Under the pieces are notes generated by a model that was not told where the DNA came from, searched no databases, and saw nothing but the letters and a program-made list of their open reading frames with translations. Below, in pieces: positions 1 through 8,243 of a stretch of 63,413 nt of DNA; the first letter of the stretch is position 1; the number at the start of each line of letters is the position of its first letter. The stretch covers positions 1 through 63,413 of the forward strand of contig CALJKJ010000012.1 in NCBI GenBank assembly GCA_937973685.1, written 5' to 3'. Source of the stretch: an uncultured Flavobacteriales bacterium (GTDB lineage Bacteria > Bacteroidota > Bacteroidia > Flavobacteriales_D > Crocinitomicaceae). A program made the position numbers and the translations under genes.

Positions 1-96
1 AGTATCTTCAAAGCCAGGGTTGGGAACGAGGTTGGCTTGAGCAGCAACCTGCCAATGAAGGCAAAAACCAACAAAGAAAAATAATAGGCGTTTCAT
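1..96 (-). CDS. Secreted protein, N-terminal fragment (runs off the window)
   Basis: The 32 codons visible encode a lysine-rich start, a hydrophobic core and an Ala-Ala-Gln cleavage site (MKRLLFFFVGFC...VAAQ), then the motif NLVPNPGFED. That motif commonly begins the mature part of Bacteroidota surface proteins with carbohydrate-binding-like or OmpA-type domains, but the domain here lies outside the window. Its ATG overlaps the stop of the 69-codon gene upstream (ATGA), so translation of the two is probably coupled. The signal peptide is well supported; the function is unknown. Confidence 0.7.
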   Translation of the reverse strand, partial: MKRLLFFFVGFCLHWQVAAQANLVPNPGFEDT

Positions 97-302
97 TCGT
101 GAATTATTAGTTGTTGATGAATTGTTTCGTTAGTTGTAAGTTGTTTTAAAACAAGGTGATAACTACCATTATTTAATTTCAAATCTAATACAAAATTTCC
201 ATTATCCAAAATATAATTGCCTTGATGCACCAATTTACCATCTACACTGTACACTTCGGCAAAAATGGTTGCAATACGTTGATCAGACAGCAGGATGTTC
301 AT
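93..302 (-). CDS. 69-residue protein resembling a lone T9SS C-terminal sorting domain
   Basis: The sequence has the beta-strand layout of a type A T9SS sorting domain: a strand ending in YSVDGKLV, a polar turn, a strand pair around NGNFVLDLKLNNGSYHLVL, and a final strand ending IHQQLIIHE. There is no signal peptide, and the frame is closed by a stop 15 codons before the ATG, so it is not simply the end of a longer visible gene. Its TGA overlaps the ATG of the following secreted-protein gene. It lies after the sodA terminator, so it is not part of the sodA transcript. It could be the remnant of a larger cargo gene or a genuine short protein. Confidence 0.5.
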   Translation of the reverse strand: MNILLSDQRIATIFAEVYSVDGKLVHQGNYILDNGNFVLDLKLNNGSYHLVLKQLTTNETIHQQLIIHE

Positions 303-351
303 GTGACCTGCAAATACGGACTTTATCTTTGTTTCATAGCATATTTACCAC

Positions 352-383
352 AAAAAAAAAGGCTGAATAAACATTCAGCCTTT
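352..383 (-). terminator. Rho-independent terminator of sodA
   Basis: Stem GGCTGAAT/ATTCAGCC (361-368 and 373-380) with a 4-nt loop and flanking AAA/TTT pairs. Read on the minus strand it is followed by a run of nine T. It lies 22 bp past the sodA stop. Confidence 0.85.
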
Positions 384-404
384 CGTATTTAAAATTCTCT
401 TTTT

Positions 405-1004
405 TTATTTCGCTGCTGCAAATTTCTCAGCTACAACAGTCCAATTAATCACATTGAAAAATGCATTCATGTAATCTGGGCGTCTGTTTTGGTAATGCAA
501 GTAGTATGCATGTTCCCACACGTCCATTGCTAAAATTGGTGTCCCTTTGCAACCTTCGCCCATCAATGGGTTATCTTGGTTTGGTGTAGAACAAACAACT
601 AATTTTCCTCCTTCAACACACAACCATGCCCAACCTGATCCAAAACGCGTCGCTCCAGCTTTTGCAAATTCTTCTTTGAAATGCTCAAAAGTTCCAAACG
701 CATCGTTGATTGCTTGCGCTAATTCACCTGTAGGAACTCCTCCTGCATTTGGCGCCATCACTTCCCAGAATAAGTTGTGATTCCAAAAACCTCCACCATT
801 GTTTCTAACAGCTGGTTTGTCTTTGCAGTTTTGAAGAATGAACTCAATGCTTTTTCCTTCTAAATCGGTCCCAGCAATTGCGTTGTTCAAATTGGTGATG
901 TACGCTTGGTGGTGTTTTGAATGATGGATTTCCATCGTTCGTGCATCAATATGAGGCTCTAACGCATCATAAGCGTAAGCTAATTTTGGTAATTCGAATG
1001 CCAT
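405..1004 (-). CDS. sodA: Superoxide dismutase, Mn-type (Fe/Mn family)
   Basis: A 199-residue cytoplasmic enzyme that dismutates superoxide to oxygen and hydrogen peroxide. All four metal ligands are visible: His27, His76 (in NHNLFW), and Asp161 and His165 (in DVWEHAYY). Residue 143 is Gln in NQDNPLM, while the position before NHNLFW is Gly-rich; this is the MnSOD rather than FeSOD arrangement of the active-site Gln. I chose the ATG giving MAFELPKL, the normal family start; an upstream in-frame start would add 13 unlikely residues. It appears monocistronic, with its own -7 box and terminator. Metal choice is inferred from sequence, and cambialistic use cannot be excluded. Confidence 0.95.
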   Translation of the reverse strand: MAFELPKLAYAYDALEPHIDARTMEIHHSKHHQAYITNLNNAIAGTDLEGKSIEFILQNCKDKPAVRNNGGGFWNHNLFWEVMAPNAGGVPTGELAQAINDAFGTFEHFKEEFAKAGATRFGSGWAWLCVEGGKLVVCSTPNQDNPLMGEGCKGTPILAMDVWEHAYYLHYQNRRPDYMNAFFNVINWTVVAEKFAAAK

Positions 1005-1028
1005 AATAATTGTCTTTTTAATACGTAA

Positions 1029-1036
1029 CAAAAATA
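1029..1036 (-). promoter_or_regulatory. Putative -7 element of sodA
   Basis: Minus-strand TATTTTTG matches the Bacteroidota TAnnTTTG element and lies 24 bp before the chosen ATG. I see no good -33 TTG at the usual distance, so confidence is moderate. Confidence 0.4.
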
Positions 1037-1099
1037 ACAACAAATTTCGGCTATCCTTTGTTCATCCAAACAATTTGCGTTAAAGAAGTTTAATTTATT

Positions 1100-1180
1100 T
1101 TACTTTGCTTTCAATACAGCTTTGATGACTTCTTCCTTTGCCTGTCCAACCAATGCGTCAATTAAAAACCGTATTTTTTT
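1100..1180 (-). other. Slippery A7 run and -1-frame tail at the end of the amidohydrolase-like gene
   Basis: Ten bases before the stop codon, in codon phase, the gene reads AGA-AAA-AAA-TAC, i.e. the heptamer A-AAA-AAA (plus 1174-1180). Slipping back one base bypasses the stop and reads on to TAA at 1100-1102. This adds about 24 residues that look like an amphipathic helix (IDALVGQAKEEV, then IKAVLKAK). Either the true gene is longer (homopolymer error or recent indel), or frameshifting makes a second form, or the tail is chance. Confidence 0.35.
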
Positions 1181-2442
1181 CTGTATTTCAAATAAAGATC
1201 TGTTTGAAAATTTGTAACGGGAAGAAACATACCATCTGATAATATCATGCGCGCATTGTTGGTTCGCATGTCCAGTGCATTGCCTGTTGAGATAAATAAA
1301 CTGGCTCTTTTTCCTACTTCAATGGAACCGTAATAGTGATCAATGCCAAGTATGCGGCAAGCATTCAAGGTAATTGACCGAACAGCTTCCTCTTCAGTTA
1401 ATCCATAAGCCATGGCAGTTCCAGCTAAAAACGGTAAGTTTCTGACATTCATGGCGTCCATGTCTCCCTCGTTTTGCAAACAAAACAAAACGCCTCCTTG
1501 CTGCAACAAATAGGGAAGACGGTAAACCAAATCTACAGCATCGTCATCTTTTTCTGGCAAGGAATGTACGCGTGGCAACATGACACTGATGTGGTGTTCT
1601 TTTAGCTTTTCGGTAATTAAATAGCTATCATAACCGCCTATAATTACAGCGTTTTGTAATCGAAAAGCACCAACAAAATCTACGATATCGAGCAATTGTT
1701 GCAATTCGTCAGCATGAAAATAAACGCGTTTATTTCCGTTCAAACATGCTTTCATCGCCTCAAATTTTAAGTCAGCGGCCTTGCCATCTTCTTGTTGGTA
1801 GGTTTCTGCTTGCGCAAAAAAGTTTGTAATTTGTCGTTTGCGTTCTTCGTATTGATCATTGCGGGTAATGACTTTATTCTCTGACCACCATTCGCCACCT
1901 TTCAAACTCGATGGCCAATTCAAATGAATGCCGTCATCTGCTAAAAGTGTTCCGTCTTCCCAATTCCAACAAGAAGTACTCATCACCGAACTTGTCCCAG
2001 AAATGATTCCGCCACGTGGTGCAGCTTGCGTTATCAACACACCATTTGTACGAACGGTTGCTAAAATTGCCGATTCACAATTGTAGGCTATTTGCGACCG
2101 AACATGCGGGTTGAATGTTCCCACCTCATCAAAATCGCGGGTAGCACGAACAGCATCTATTTCGGTAAGACCAAGCGTTGTGTTTGGAGCAACAAAACCA
2201 GGATAAATGTGGTGTCCGTTCAATTGAATGATGCTGTCCCAATCATTCGGATTGTACGTGTATGCCAAGGCATTTTGCACCAAAATAATGCTGTTATTTT
2301 GAATACCAACCAATCCGTTGTAGATGACTTGTCCGTTGCCAATGTGAACGGTAGCATTTTCTAATAATATCTTTTTTTCATTTTGTTGTCCTTGTGCCAC
2401 AATGGTCACCAAAAGCACAACGATTACGTGTAATAACTTCAT
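1162..2442 (-). CDS. Secreted amidohydrolase-superfamily protein lacking the HxH motif
   Basis: A 426-residue protein with a signal peptide (MKLLHVIVVLL...AQGQ), the amidohydrolase beta-sandwich start (about residues 25-70) and the typical C-terminal SIEVGKRASLFI segment. Active amidohydrolases have HxH just after the GxxxxPGF-type turn. Here the turn reads YPGFVAPNTTLG with no histidine pair, so it is probably catalytically altered or structural. I chose the ATG at 2442, seven bases after the stop of the upstream double-domain gene, because it gives a clean signal peptide. The pair form an operon and may act together. See the separate entry for a possible -1-frame extension at the 3' end. 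Confidence 0.75.
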   Translation of the reverse strand: MKLLHVIVVLLVTIVAQGQQNEKKILLENATVHIGNGQVIYNGLVGIQNNSIILVQNALAYTYNPNDWDSIIQLNGHHIYPGFVAPNTTLGLTEIDAVRATRDFDEVGTFNPHVRSQIAYNCESAILATVRTNGVLITQAAPRGGIISGTSSVMSTSCWNWEDGTLLADDGIHLNWPSSLKGGEWWSENKVITRNDQYEERKRQITNFFAQAETYQQEDGKAADLKFEAMKACLNGNKRVYFHADELQQLLDIVDFVGAFRLQNAVIIGGYDSYLITEKLKEHHISVMLPRVHSLPEKDDDAVDLVYRLPYLLQQGGVLFCLQNEGDMDAMNVRNLPFLAGTAMAYGLTEEEAVRSITLNACRILGIDHYYGSIEVGKRASLFISTGNALDMRTNNARMILSDGMFLPVTNFQTDLYLKYRKKYGF

Positions 2443-2449
2443 CGGTTCA

Positions 2450-5400
2450 TTAATGTTCGTTTGTTCCTGTTGCTTGCTCTTGTCCGAGTGTGTTGCAATG
2501 GTATTGACCTCTTTTTCTGCGTTTGAAAGGTTTTGCTTCATCGCCTTTTACCGAGCTGTCGAGCATAAGTGTTGCGATACGTGCTTTTTCCAGTTCGATA
2601 GCAGCTAGTTTTTCATCGTTTAATTGACTGTCGTACAATACTTCGCCATCAACAATTGTGTAAACCACTTTCGCTTCTATACTCAATGGATTTGCTGTCC
2701 ACAAGACCAAATCGGCATCTTTGCCAACTTGGACACTTCCCATTCGGTCGTCCAAATGCAATAATTTTGCAGGGTTGAGTGTTACCATTTTCCACGCTTC
2801 TTCCTCCGATACGCCGCCGTATTTGACAATTTTAGCTGCTTCTTGGTTCAAACGTCGCCCCATTTCTGCATCATCCGAATTGATAGCGACAACAATGTTC
2901 ATTTCTTGCATCAATGCAGCATTGAATGGGATGGCATCTTTCACTTCGAACTTGTATGCCCACCAGTCGGCGAAAGTAGAAGCACCAACACCATGCGCTT
3001 TCATTTTATCGGCTACTTTGTACCCTTCCAAAATGTGTGTAAAAGTATTGACGTGAAAACCAAACGAATCTGCAACGTGCATCAACATGTTAATTTCCGA
3101 TTGGACATAACTGTGACACGTTATTTTGCGGTTGCCAGAAACGATTTCATAAAGCGCTTCTAATTCCAAGTCGATAGCTGGTTTGCCTATTTTACTTTTT
3201 TCGCGGTCTGATAATTTTTGATAATTCAATTGTGCTTCGTGGTAAGCCAATGCACGCGCAAAGCCATCAATGTACACTTGTTCAACACCCATTCTGGTTT
3301 GCGGAAAGCGTGTTGTATTGTAATCTCCCCAATTTGCTTGTTTGACATTTTCGCCAAGAGCAAATTTCACAAATTTAGGCGCGTTGGGAATCAGATAATC
3401 TTGTGGCATGTGTCCCCATTTCAACTTGATCAATGCCGATTGTCCTCCAACGGGATTCGCTGAACCGTGTAATAATTGCGCTGCTGTAACTCCACCACTT
3501 AATTGTCGGTACACATTGATGTCATCAGCTGTAATGACATCGCCAATGCGGACTTCAGCGGTAATCGCTTGACCACTTTCATTCACCCCTTTGCTGATGG
3601 CGATGTGCGAATGTTCATCAATGATCCCACTTGTAAGGTGTTTTCCTTTTGCATCGATGATGCGTGTATTTGCAGGATAATTTCCTGTGTTTTTTTGAAT
3701 GGCTTTGATTTTTCCATTTTGAACGATTACGGTTGCATTTTCGATAATTCCTTCGCTTTCATTCGTCCACACAGTTGCATTTTCAAAAGCAAGGGTTTCT
3801 TGTTTTGGTATTGCTGTAAAACCAAAAGCCATGTTGGGGTAGAGTGGAGGTACTGGTTGATCTGCTCTTGTTTTCCAAACAGGTTCATCTGATTTACCAA
3901 CGAATTTTTCTGTGCGTAAGGCACTCCATTTTATCCAGTTACCGATACTGTCCGTTCCAGTTCCTTCAACAATCCAAACACGCGCATTGTAAACACCTTT
4001 CAATGCAAAGTGCTGAGTTGTTTTTTTATCTTTCAACAGAAACTGCAAGGTTAAGTCGTTGTCAATTAGTTGAATGAATGCCGTTGTTTTTAAGGTGTCC
4101 GCTTTTGATTTGTTGGTAATAGAGTCATTGATTGTACGGATTAACGAAACACTCGCTTCAGGTTTTTGTTGACTTCCAGCAATGGAAAGGTGGTATTTTA
4201 CCCCGTCAATATTGAGGCTGTATTTCCCTCGGATATCAACGTCGGGGATACTGATTTTAACTTCTCGTTCACCGTTGGTGTAGACTTCTAATACTTTTGC
4301 TTGGTACAAGAATGGATTCACATCATATAATGTGAAACATGCTTTTTTCCCTTTTTCAATGGTTCCTAAAAGCGAGTCAACGCCAATTAATTTTGAAGGA
4401 TTAATCGTCAACGCTCGTAACGCTTCTTCGGGTGTAAAGCCGTATTCAAAGCTTTTGTGTAAATTTTTCCAAAATTCATCAGCTGTTTTTAATCCGTTTG
4501 TTGTGATGGAAAAAGCGACTTTTTGTTGCGTCAAATAAGCTAAGTTGGAGGGAGCTAATTCCCAGTGTTTTAAATCAGCAAGTGGCACTTGACGCGCTAT
4601 GTACGGATCTTTCAAATCGTAAGGAGCAGGAAAATTAATTGGAATAATAAGTGTTTGTTGCAAACTGTCCCAAGGTGTTCCTAATTCGTATTCATGCCCC
4701 GTTCCAACAACTGTAAATTTTCGATTGAATTCATGTTCAAGTGCATGCACACGAAATACTTCATACGTTGCATTGGTAAAGAAAATACTAGGCAAGTTTT
4801 GGTGTGCATTTACAGCGTCAAGAGAGTAATTACTCGATTTTTTTTGCGCGTTTTTGTACCAATCCGCATCGTATAAGGTTTGGCGAATGAGCGCAATACT
4901 TCCCATCAACGAACTTGGATATTCTTGTTTGCTTATGCCTTTTTCAAACGAATAAAACGCCGCGATTTTCGGCTGTATCAATTGTTGTTTCCATTTATTT
5001 TTTCCAAGTGTAACCAATGAACCTGTACCTTGGAATATTCCATCATTTTGGTGCGTGAGCGCTGCGCCAAATCCCATTTTGTGCAATTCGTTGATAGCAG
5101 TTTCATCGATTGAATATAGCGCTGTTGGGTCTATTTCTGGATGAATTGCTTCGTTCCAATAATACGGTCCATTTTTTTTGGATAAGTATTGTGGCGAAGC
5201 ATTGTCATGATTGTTAGCTGGTGCTGGGATTCCAAGGGATGAAAATAATTCAATAAATGAAGGGAGCACAACTCGATCATTTCCATCAATAATCGGTAAA
5301 TCATTGGGCAATACCAACTGTTGTCCCACCGCGACAATCACACCATCTCGAACAATGATATTACCATGATTGATTGTCTTTTCTGGTGAAACCAATATGG

Positions 5401-5521
5401 TAACATTCGTTAAAACAAATGAATTAGCGGGCGTTTCTGCAACACCATTTACGGGTGTATTGAGTTGTCCCAAAAGAGTGTAAACATTGAATAACAGGAA
5501 AGCTAAAACAAGTCGTTTCAT
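2450..5521 (-). CDS. Large secreted two-domain amidohydrolase
   Basis: A 1023-residue protein with a signal peptide (MKRLVLAFLLFNVYTLLGQ) and two amidohydrolase-like units. The N-terminal unit (about 30-430) has the fold landmarks and an LLGTIEKGKKA segment but no HxH after VVLPSFIELF. The C-terminal unit (about 610-990) keeps the metal-site candidates: DEHSHI, CHSY, THILEG and the Asp in INSDDAEM, then GSVQVGKDADLVLW. Such proteins hydrolyse amide or related bonds; the substrate cannot be read from sequence. It is periplasmic or surface-located, and is first gene of an operon with the smaller degenerate paralogue. The fusion of one degenerate and one intact unit suggests the inactive half serves binding or structure. 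Confidence 0.85.
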   Translation of the reverse strand: MKRLVLAFLLFNVYTLLGQLNTPVNGVAETPANSFVLTNVTILVSPEKTINHGNIIVRDGVIVAVGQQLVLPNDLPIIDGNDRVVLPSFIELFSSLGIPAPANNHDNASPQYLSKKNGPYYWNEAIHPEIDPTALYSIDETAINELHKMGFGAALTHQNDGIFQGTGSLVTLGKNKWKQQLIQPKIAAFYSFEKGISKQEYPSSLMGSIALIRQTLYDADWYKNAQKKSSNYSLDAVNAHQNLPSIFFTNATYEVFRVHALEHEFNRKFTVVGTGHEYELGTPWDSLQQTLIIPINFPAPYDLKDPYIARQVPLADLKHWELAPSNLAYLTQQKVAFSITTNGLKTADEFWKNLHKSFEYGFTPEEALRALTINPSKLIGVDSLLGTIEKGKKACFTLYDVNPFLYQAKVLEVYTNGEREVKISIPDVDIRGKYSLNIDGVKYHLSIAGSQQKPEASVSLIRTINDSITNKSKADTLKTTAFIQLIDNDLTLQFLLKDKKTTQHFALKGVYNARVWIVEGTGTDSIGNWIKWSALRTEKFVGKSDEPVWKTRADQPVPPLYPNMAFGFTAIPKQETLAFENATVWTNESEGIIENATVIVQNGKIKAIQKNTGNYPANTRIIDAKGKHLTSGIIDEHSHIAISKGVNESGQAITAEVRIGDVITADDINVYRQLSGGVTAAQLLHGSANPVGGQSALIKLKWGHMPQDYLIPNAPKFVKFALGENVKQANWGDYNTTRFPQTRMGVEQVYIDGFARALAYHEAQLNYQKLSDREKSKIGKPAIDLELEALYEIVSGNRKITCHSYVQSEINMLMHVADSFGFHVNTFTHILEGYKVADKMKAHGVGASTFADWWAYKFEVKDAIPFNAALMQEMNIVVAINSDDAEMGRRLNQEAAKIVKYGGVSEEEAWKMVTLNPAKLLHLDDRMGSVQVGKDADLVLWTANPLSIEAKVVYTIVDGEVLYDSQLNDEKLAAIELEKARIATLMLDSSVKGDEAKPFKRRKRGQYHCNTLGQEQATGTNEH

Positions 5522-5606
5522 AGTGTTTTTTGATTTGTAGCTTGAAAATTACTCAAAGTCAATCGAAAAACTGCTATTTTTAGTCTTATTCCGACTTTTT
5601 TTTAGG

Positions 5607-5614
5607 TAAATTTG
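5607..5614 (+). promoter_or_regulatory. Putative -7 element for the cytochrome/hflX/carotenoid unit
   Basis: TAAATTTG is an exact TAnnTTTG match ending 14 nt before the ATG at 5629, predicting a leader of only about 8 nt. There is no clear TTG at the -33 position. Confidence 0.45.
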
Positions 5615-5628
5615 AAAAAAATATCATT

Positions 5629-6066
5629 ATGTACGAAATATTGAAACATACACATTCTGGATTACGTTGGGTTGTTCTAGCGTTACTTGTTACTGCAATT
5701 TTCAGAGCTATTGCGGGTAAAAAATCTGGTAAATACGAGAAATCCGATAAAATGATCAATTTGTTTGCGATGATTTCATTGCATTTACAAGTGACATTGG
5801 GAATTATTCTTGCATTTGTAACAGAGAAACAATTTTATGTATCTGGTTGGATGAAATCTGCTGTGAATCGTTTTTATGGAATGGAACACATTTTAATGAT
5901 GGTTTTAGCTGCAGTTATCATAACAATTGGACGTAAAAAAGCTGAAAAAACTGCTGATTTATCCAAAAGACATGCAACTATTTTAGTATGGTTTACGGTC
6001 ACTTTGATCATCATTTTTGCAGGTATTCCTTGGCCATTTAGAAATTTAGGTGGAGCATGGTTCTAA
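5629..6066 (+). CDS. Four-helix membrane protein, cytochrome-b-like
   Basis: A 145-residue integral membrane protein with about four hydrophobic helices. Histidines lie in or near the helices (HTHSGLRW at the start, SLHLQV, MEHILMM, KRHATILV), an arrangement compatible with b-type heme ligation. I recognise the general Bacteroidota 'cytochrome b-like' small membrane protein pattern but cannot prove heme binding. It overlaps the next gene, a cytochrome c lipoprotein, by ten bases, which supports an electron-transfer role for the pair. It could instead be a DoxX-like or other small membrane protein. Confidence 0.7.
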   Translation: MYEILKHTHSGLRWVVLALLVTAIFRAIAGKKSGKYEKSDKMINLFAMISLHLQVTLGIILAFVTEKQFYVSGWMKSAVNRFYGMEHILMMVLAAVIITIGRKKAEKTADLSKRHATILVWFTVTLIIIFAGIPWPFRNLGGAWF

Positions 6067-6398
6067 AAATCAGTGCTTTTTTAAGTGTTTTTTTAGTTGC
6101 TGTTTCTTGTTCTTCTGGTTCAGATGATGCAACAGCTGTACAAGCAACTCAGCCGTTAACGAAGATCGAAGCGCACTCAGTATATATGTTGAATTGTGCT
6201 TCTTGTCACGGAGAGGATGGACAATTAGGAGCATCAGGTGCAGCAAATCTAGTTGCGAGTAAAATGAACGAAGCGCAAATTAGAACAACCATATTAAAAG
6301 GTAACAACAAAGGCATGATGCCTTACGAAGAAATACTTTCCCCTCGCGAAATAAACGCATTGGTGGAAGTCGTAAAATCACTTCAACAAACAAAATGA
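6057..6398 (+). CDS. Cytochrome c lipoprotein
   Basis: A 113-residue protein with a lipoprotein signal (hydrophobic stretch ending AVSCSS; lipidation cysteine about residue 18) and one heme c site, CASCH, in NCASCHGEDGQLG. The C-terminal MMPYEEILSPREINALVEVV segment contains the likely Met axial ligand (KGMMPY) and last helix of class I cytochromes c. It is expected to be anchored to a membrane facing the periplasm. The gene starts inside the end of the preceding membrane-protein gene and its stop overlaps the hflX start (ATGA), so the three are translationally coupled. Confidence 0.9.
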   Translation: MVLKISAFLSVFLVAVSCSSGSDDATAVQATQPLTKIEAHSVYMLNCASCHGEDGQLGASGAANLVASKMNEAQIRTTILKGNNKGMMPYEEILSPREINALVEVVKSLQQTK

Positions 6399-7588
6399 GT
6401 GAAGGTCACGTATTAGTAGATGCAGTTGAAGAACGTTGCGTGTTGGTGGGTGTAATCACCTCTCAAGTAACAGACGATCAAGCTAGAGAATACTTAGAAG
6501 AATTAGAATTTTTGGCGGAAACGGCTGGTGCAATTACGGACCGTTGGTTCCAACAACGCTTGCAAATTCCAAATCCGAGAACCTTTGTTGGAACGGGGAA
6601 GTTAGAAGAAATCCGCGTGTATATCAAAGAAAACGATATCGACATGGTCATTTTTGACGATGAATTATCGCCTTCTCAGTTGCGCAACATCGAAAAAGAA
6701 TTGGAATGTAAAATTTTGGACAGAAATATTTTGATCCTTGATATTTTTGCAAGCCGCGCCCGAACCTCACACGCCAAAACACAAGTCGAATTGGCACAAA
6801 TGCAGTACATGTTACCGCGCTTAAAACGCTTGTGGACGCACTTGGAACGCCAAAAAGGAGGGATTGGTTTGAGAGGTCCTGGAGAATCACAAATTGAATC
6901 AGATCGCCGAATTATTCAAACCCGAATTGCGTTGTTGAAGGAGAAATTGAAAGACATCGACAAACAAATGTCGATTCAACGTGGCAATAGAGGACAATTG
7001 GTCCGTGTGGCATTGGTTGGTTATACCAACGTTGGAAAAAGTACCTTGATGAATTTGTTGAGTAAATCAGATGTGTTTGCTGAAAACAAATTGTTTGCAA
7101 CACTCGATACGACAGTTCGCAAAGTTGTCATTGAAAACTTGCCGTTTTTATTGACAGATACTGTAGGATTTATCCGCAAATTACCACATCAATTGGTCGA
7201 CTCGTTTAAATCAACTTTAGACGAAGTACGCGAAGCAGATTTGTTGATTCACGTAGTTGACATTTCACATCCTAATTTTGAAGATCAAATCAATGTTGTC
7301 AACGAGACGTTATTGTCCTTAGACACAAAAGACAAGCCAACGCTTTTGGTCTTCAATAAAATAGATGCTTACCATGTTCCTGAATCCAATGAAGATGATC
7401 CAGAAGCGGAAGAACCATTGACTTTAGAGGAATTCAAAAAAACGTGGATGAATAAAATGGATGCAACGCAATGTATCTTTATTTCTGCTGAAGACAAAAC
7501 AAACGTAGAGGAATTGCGCGAAATAATGTACGCTGAAATCAAACGTATTTTTGCTATTCGTTATCCGTACAACAATTATTTGTACTAA
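6395..7588 (+). CDS. hflX: Ribosome-associated GTPase HflX
   Basis: A 397-residue GTPase that in other bacteria splits or rescues stalled 70S ribosomes. Visible landmarks: an N-terminal HflX domain with FVGTGKLEEI; the glycine-rich linker GGIGLRGPGESQ before the G domain; G1 GYTNVGKS at about 209-216; G3 DTVGF; G4 NKID. The C-terminal part after NKID carries an acidic insertion (SNEDDPEAEE). It sits between electron-transfer and carotenoid genes with ATGA coupling upstream and a 12-bp gap downstream, so it probably shares their transcript, although no functional link is known. Confidence 0.95.
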   Translation: MSEGHVLVDAVEERCVLVGVITSQVTDDQAREYLEELEFLAETAGAITDRWFQQRLQIPNPRTFVGTGKLEEIRVYIKENDIDMVIFDDELSPSQLRNIEKELECKILDRNILILDIFASRARTSHAKTQVELAQMQYMLPRLKRLWTHLERQKGGIGLRGPGESQIESDRRIIQTRIALLKEKLKDIDKQMSIQRGNRGQLVRVALVGYTNVGKSTLMNLLSKSDVFAENKLFATLDTTVRKVVIENLPFLLTDTVGFIRKLPHQLVDSFKSTLDEVREADLLIHVVDISHPNFEDQINVVNETLLSLDTKDKPTLLVFNKIDAYHVPESNEDDPEAEEPLTLEEFKKTWMNKMDATQCIFISAEDKTNVEELREIMYAEIKRIFAIRYPYNNYLY

Positions 7589-7600
7589 ATCAGTCAAACG

Positions 7601-8239
7601 ATGTTGAATGCTTTTTGGAAAAATAACAAGCAATATTTATTACTAGCGATTATCGTTATTTTTCATACTGTAGGTTTTTTTGGTTTACAATCTGCAAGTA
7701 GGGCATATTTCCTATCACTGAGTCCATTGAACTTGATGCTTTCGTTTACCTGTTTGTTGCTTTCCTACAGTCGTTTGACATACCGATTATTACTAGCGAT
7801 TTTAGTAGTTGGCATTGCAGGATTCACAGCAGAATTCATTGGTGTCCATACACAATTACTTTTTGGTGAATACCATTATGGCAACAACCTAGGATATAAA
7901 TTAGCAGGAATCCCATTGCTCATTGCCATCAACTGGGTGATGTTGAGCTTCAGCGCCATTGCTATTGTTGTTTCACTTCAAACATCGGTGCTTGTGAAAG
8001 CACTACTCTCGGCAACATTGATGACGTTGCTTGACTTTTTTATTGAACCAGTTGCGATCAATAGTGATTTTTGGTCGTGGGCGGATGGCATTATTCCGAT
8101 GTATAATTACGTGTGTTGGTTTGTCTTGTCATTTATCCTTCATTTTTGGTTATTAAAAAAGGAAGTAGTTGAACAAAACACCGTTGGTATTGGTTTATAT
8201 GTGGTATTGGTACTGTTTTTTGGACTTTTAAATTTTTGA
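7601..8239 (+). CDS. Carotenoid biosynthesis membrane protein (CruF-like, DUF422 family)
   Basis: A 212-residue protein with about six membrane helices. The segment GFTAEFIGVHTQLLFGEYHY and the later EPVAINSDFWSW match the conserved core of the carotenoid biosynthesis protein family that includes the 1',2'-hydratase CruF. The precise reaction is unclear: the family contains hydratases and members of unknown role. Its position four bases before crtZ and near a lycopene cyclase supports a carotenoid role. It lies 12 bp after hflX and so is probably co-transcribed with it. Confidence 0.8.
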   Translation: MLNAFWKNNKQYLLLAIIVIFHTVGFFGLQSASRAYFLSLSPLNLMLSFTCLLLSYSRLTYRLLLAILVVGIAGFTAEFIGVHTQLLFGEYHYGNNLGYKLAGIPLLIAINWVMLSFSAIAIVVSLQTSVLVKALLSATLMTLLDFFIEPVAINSDFWSWADGIIPMYNYVCWFVLSFILHFWLLKKEVVEQNTVGIGLYVVLVLFFGLLNF

Positions 8240-8243
8240 ATAG

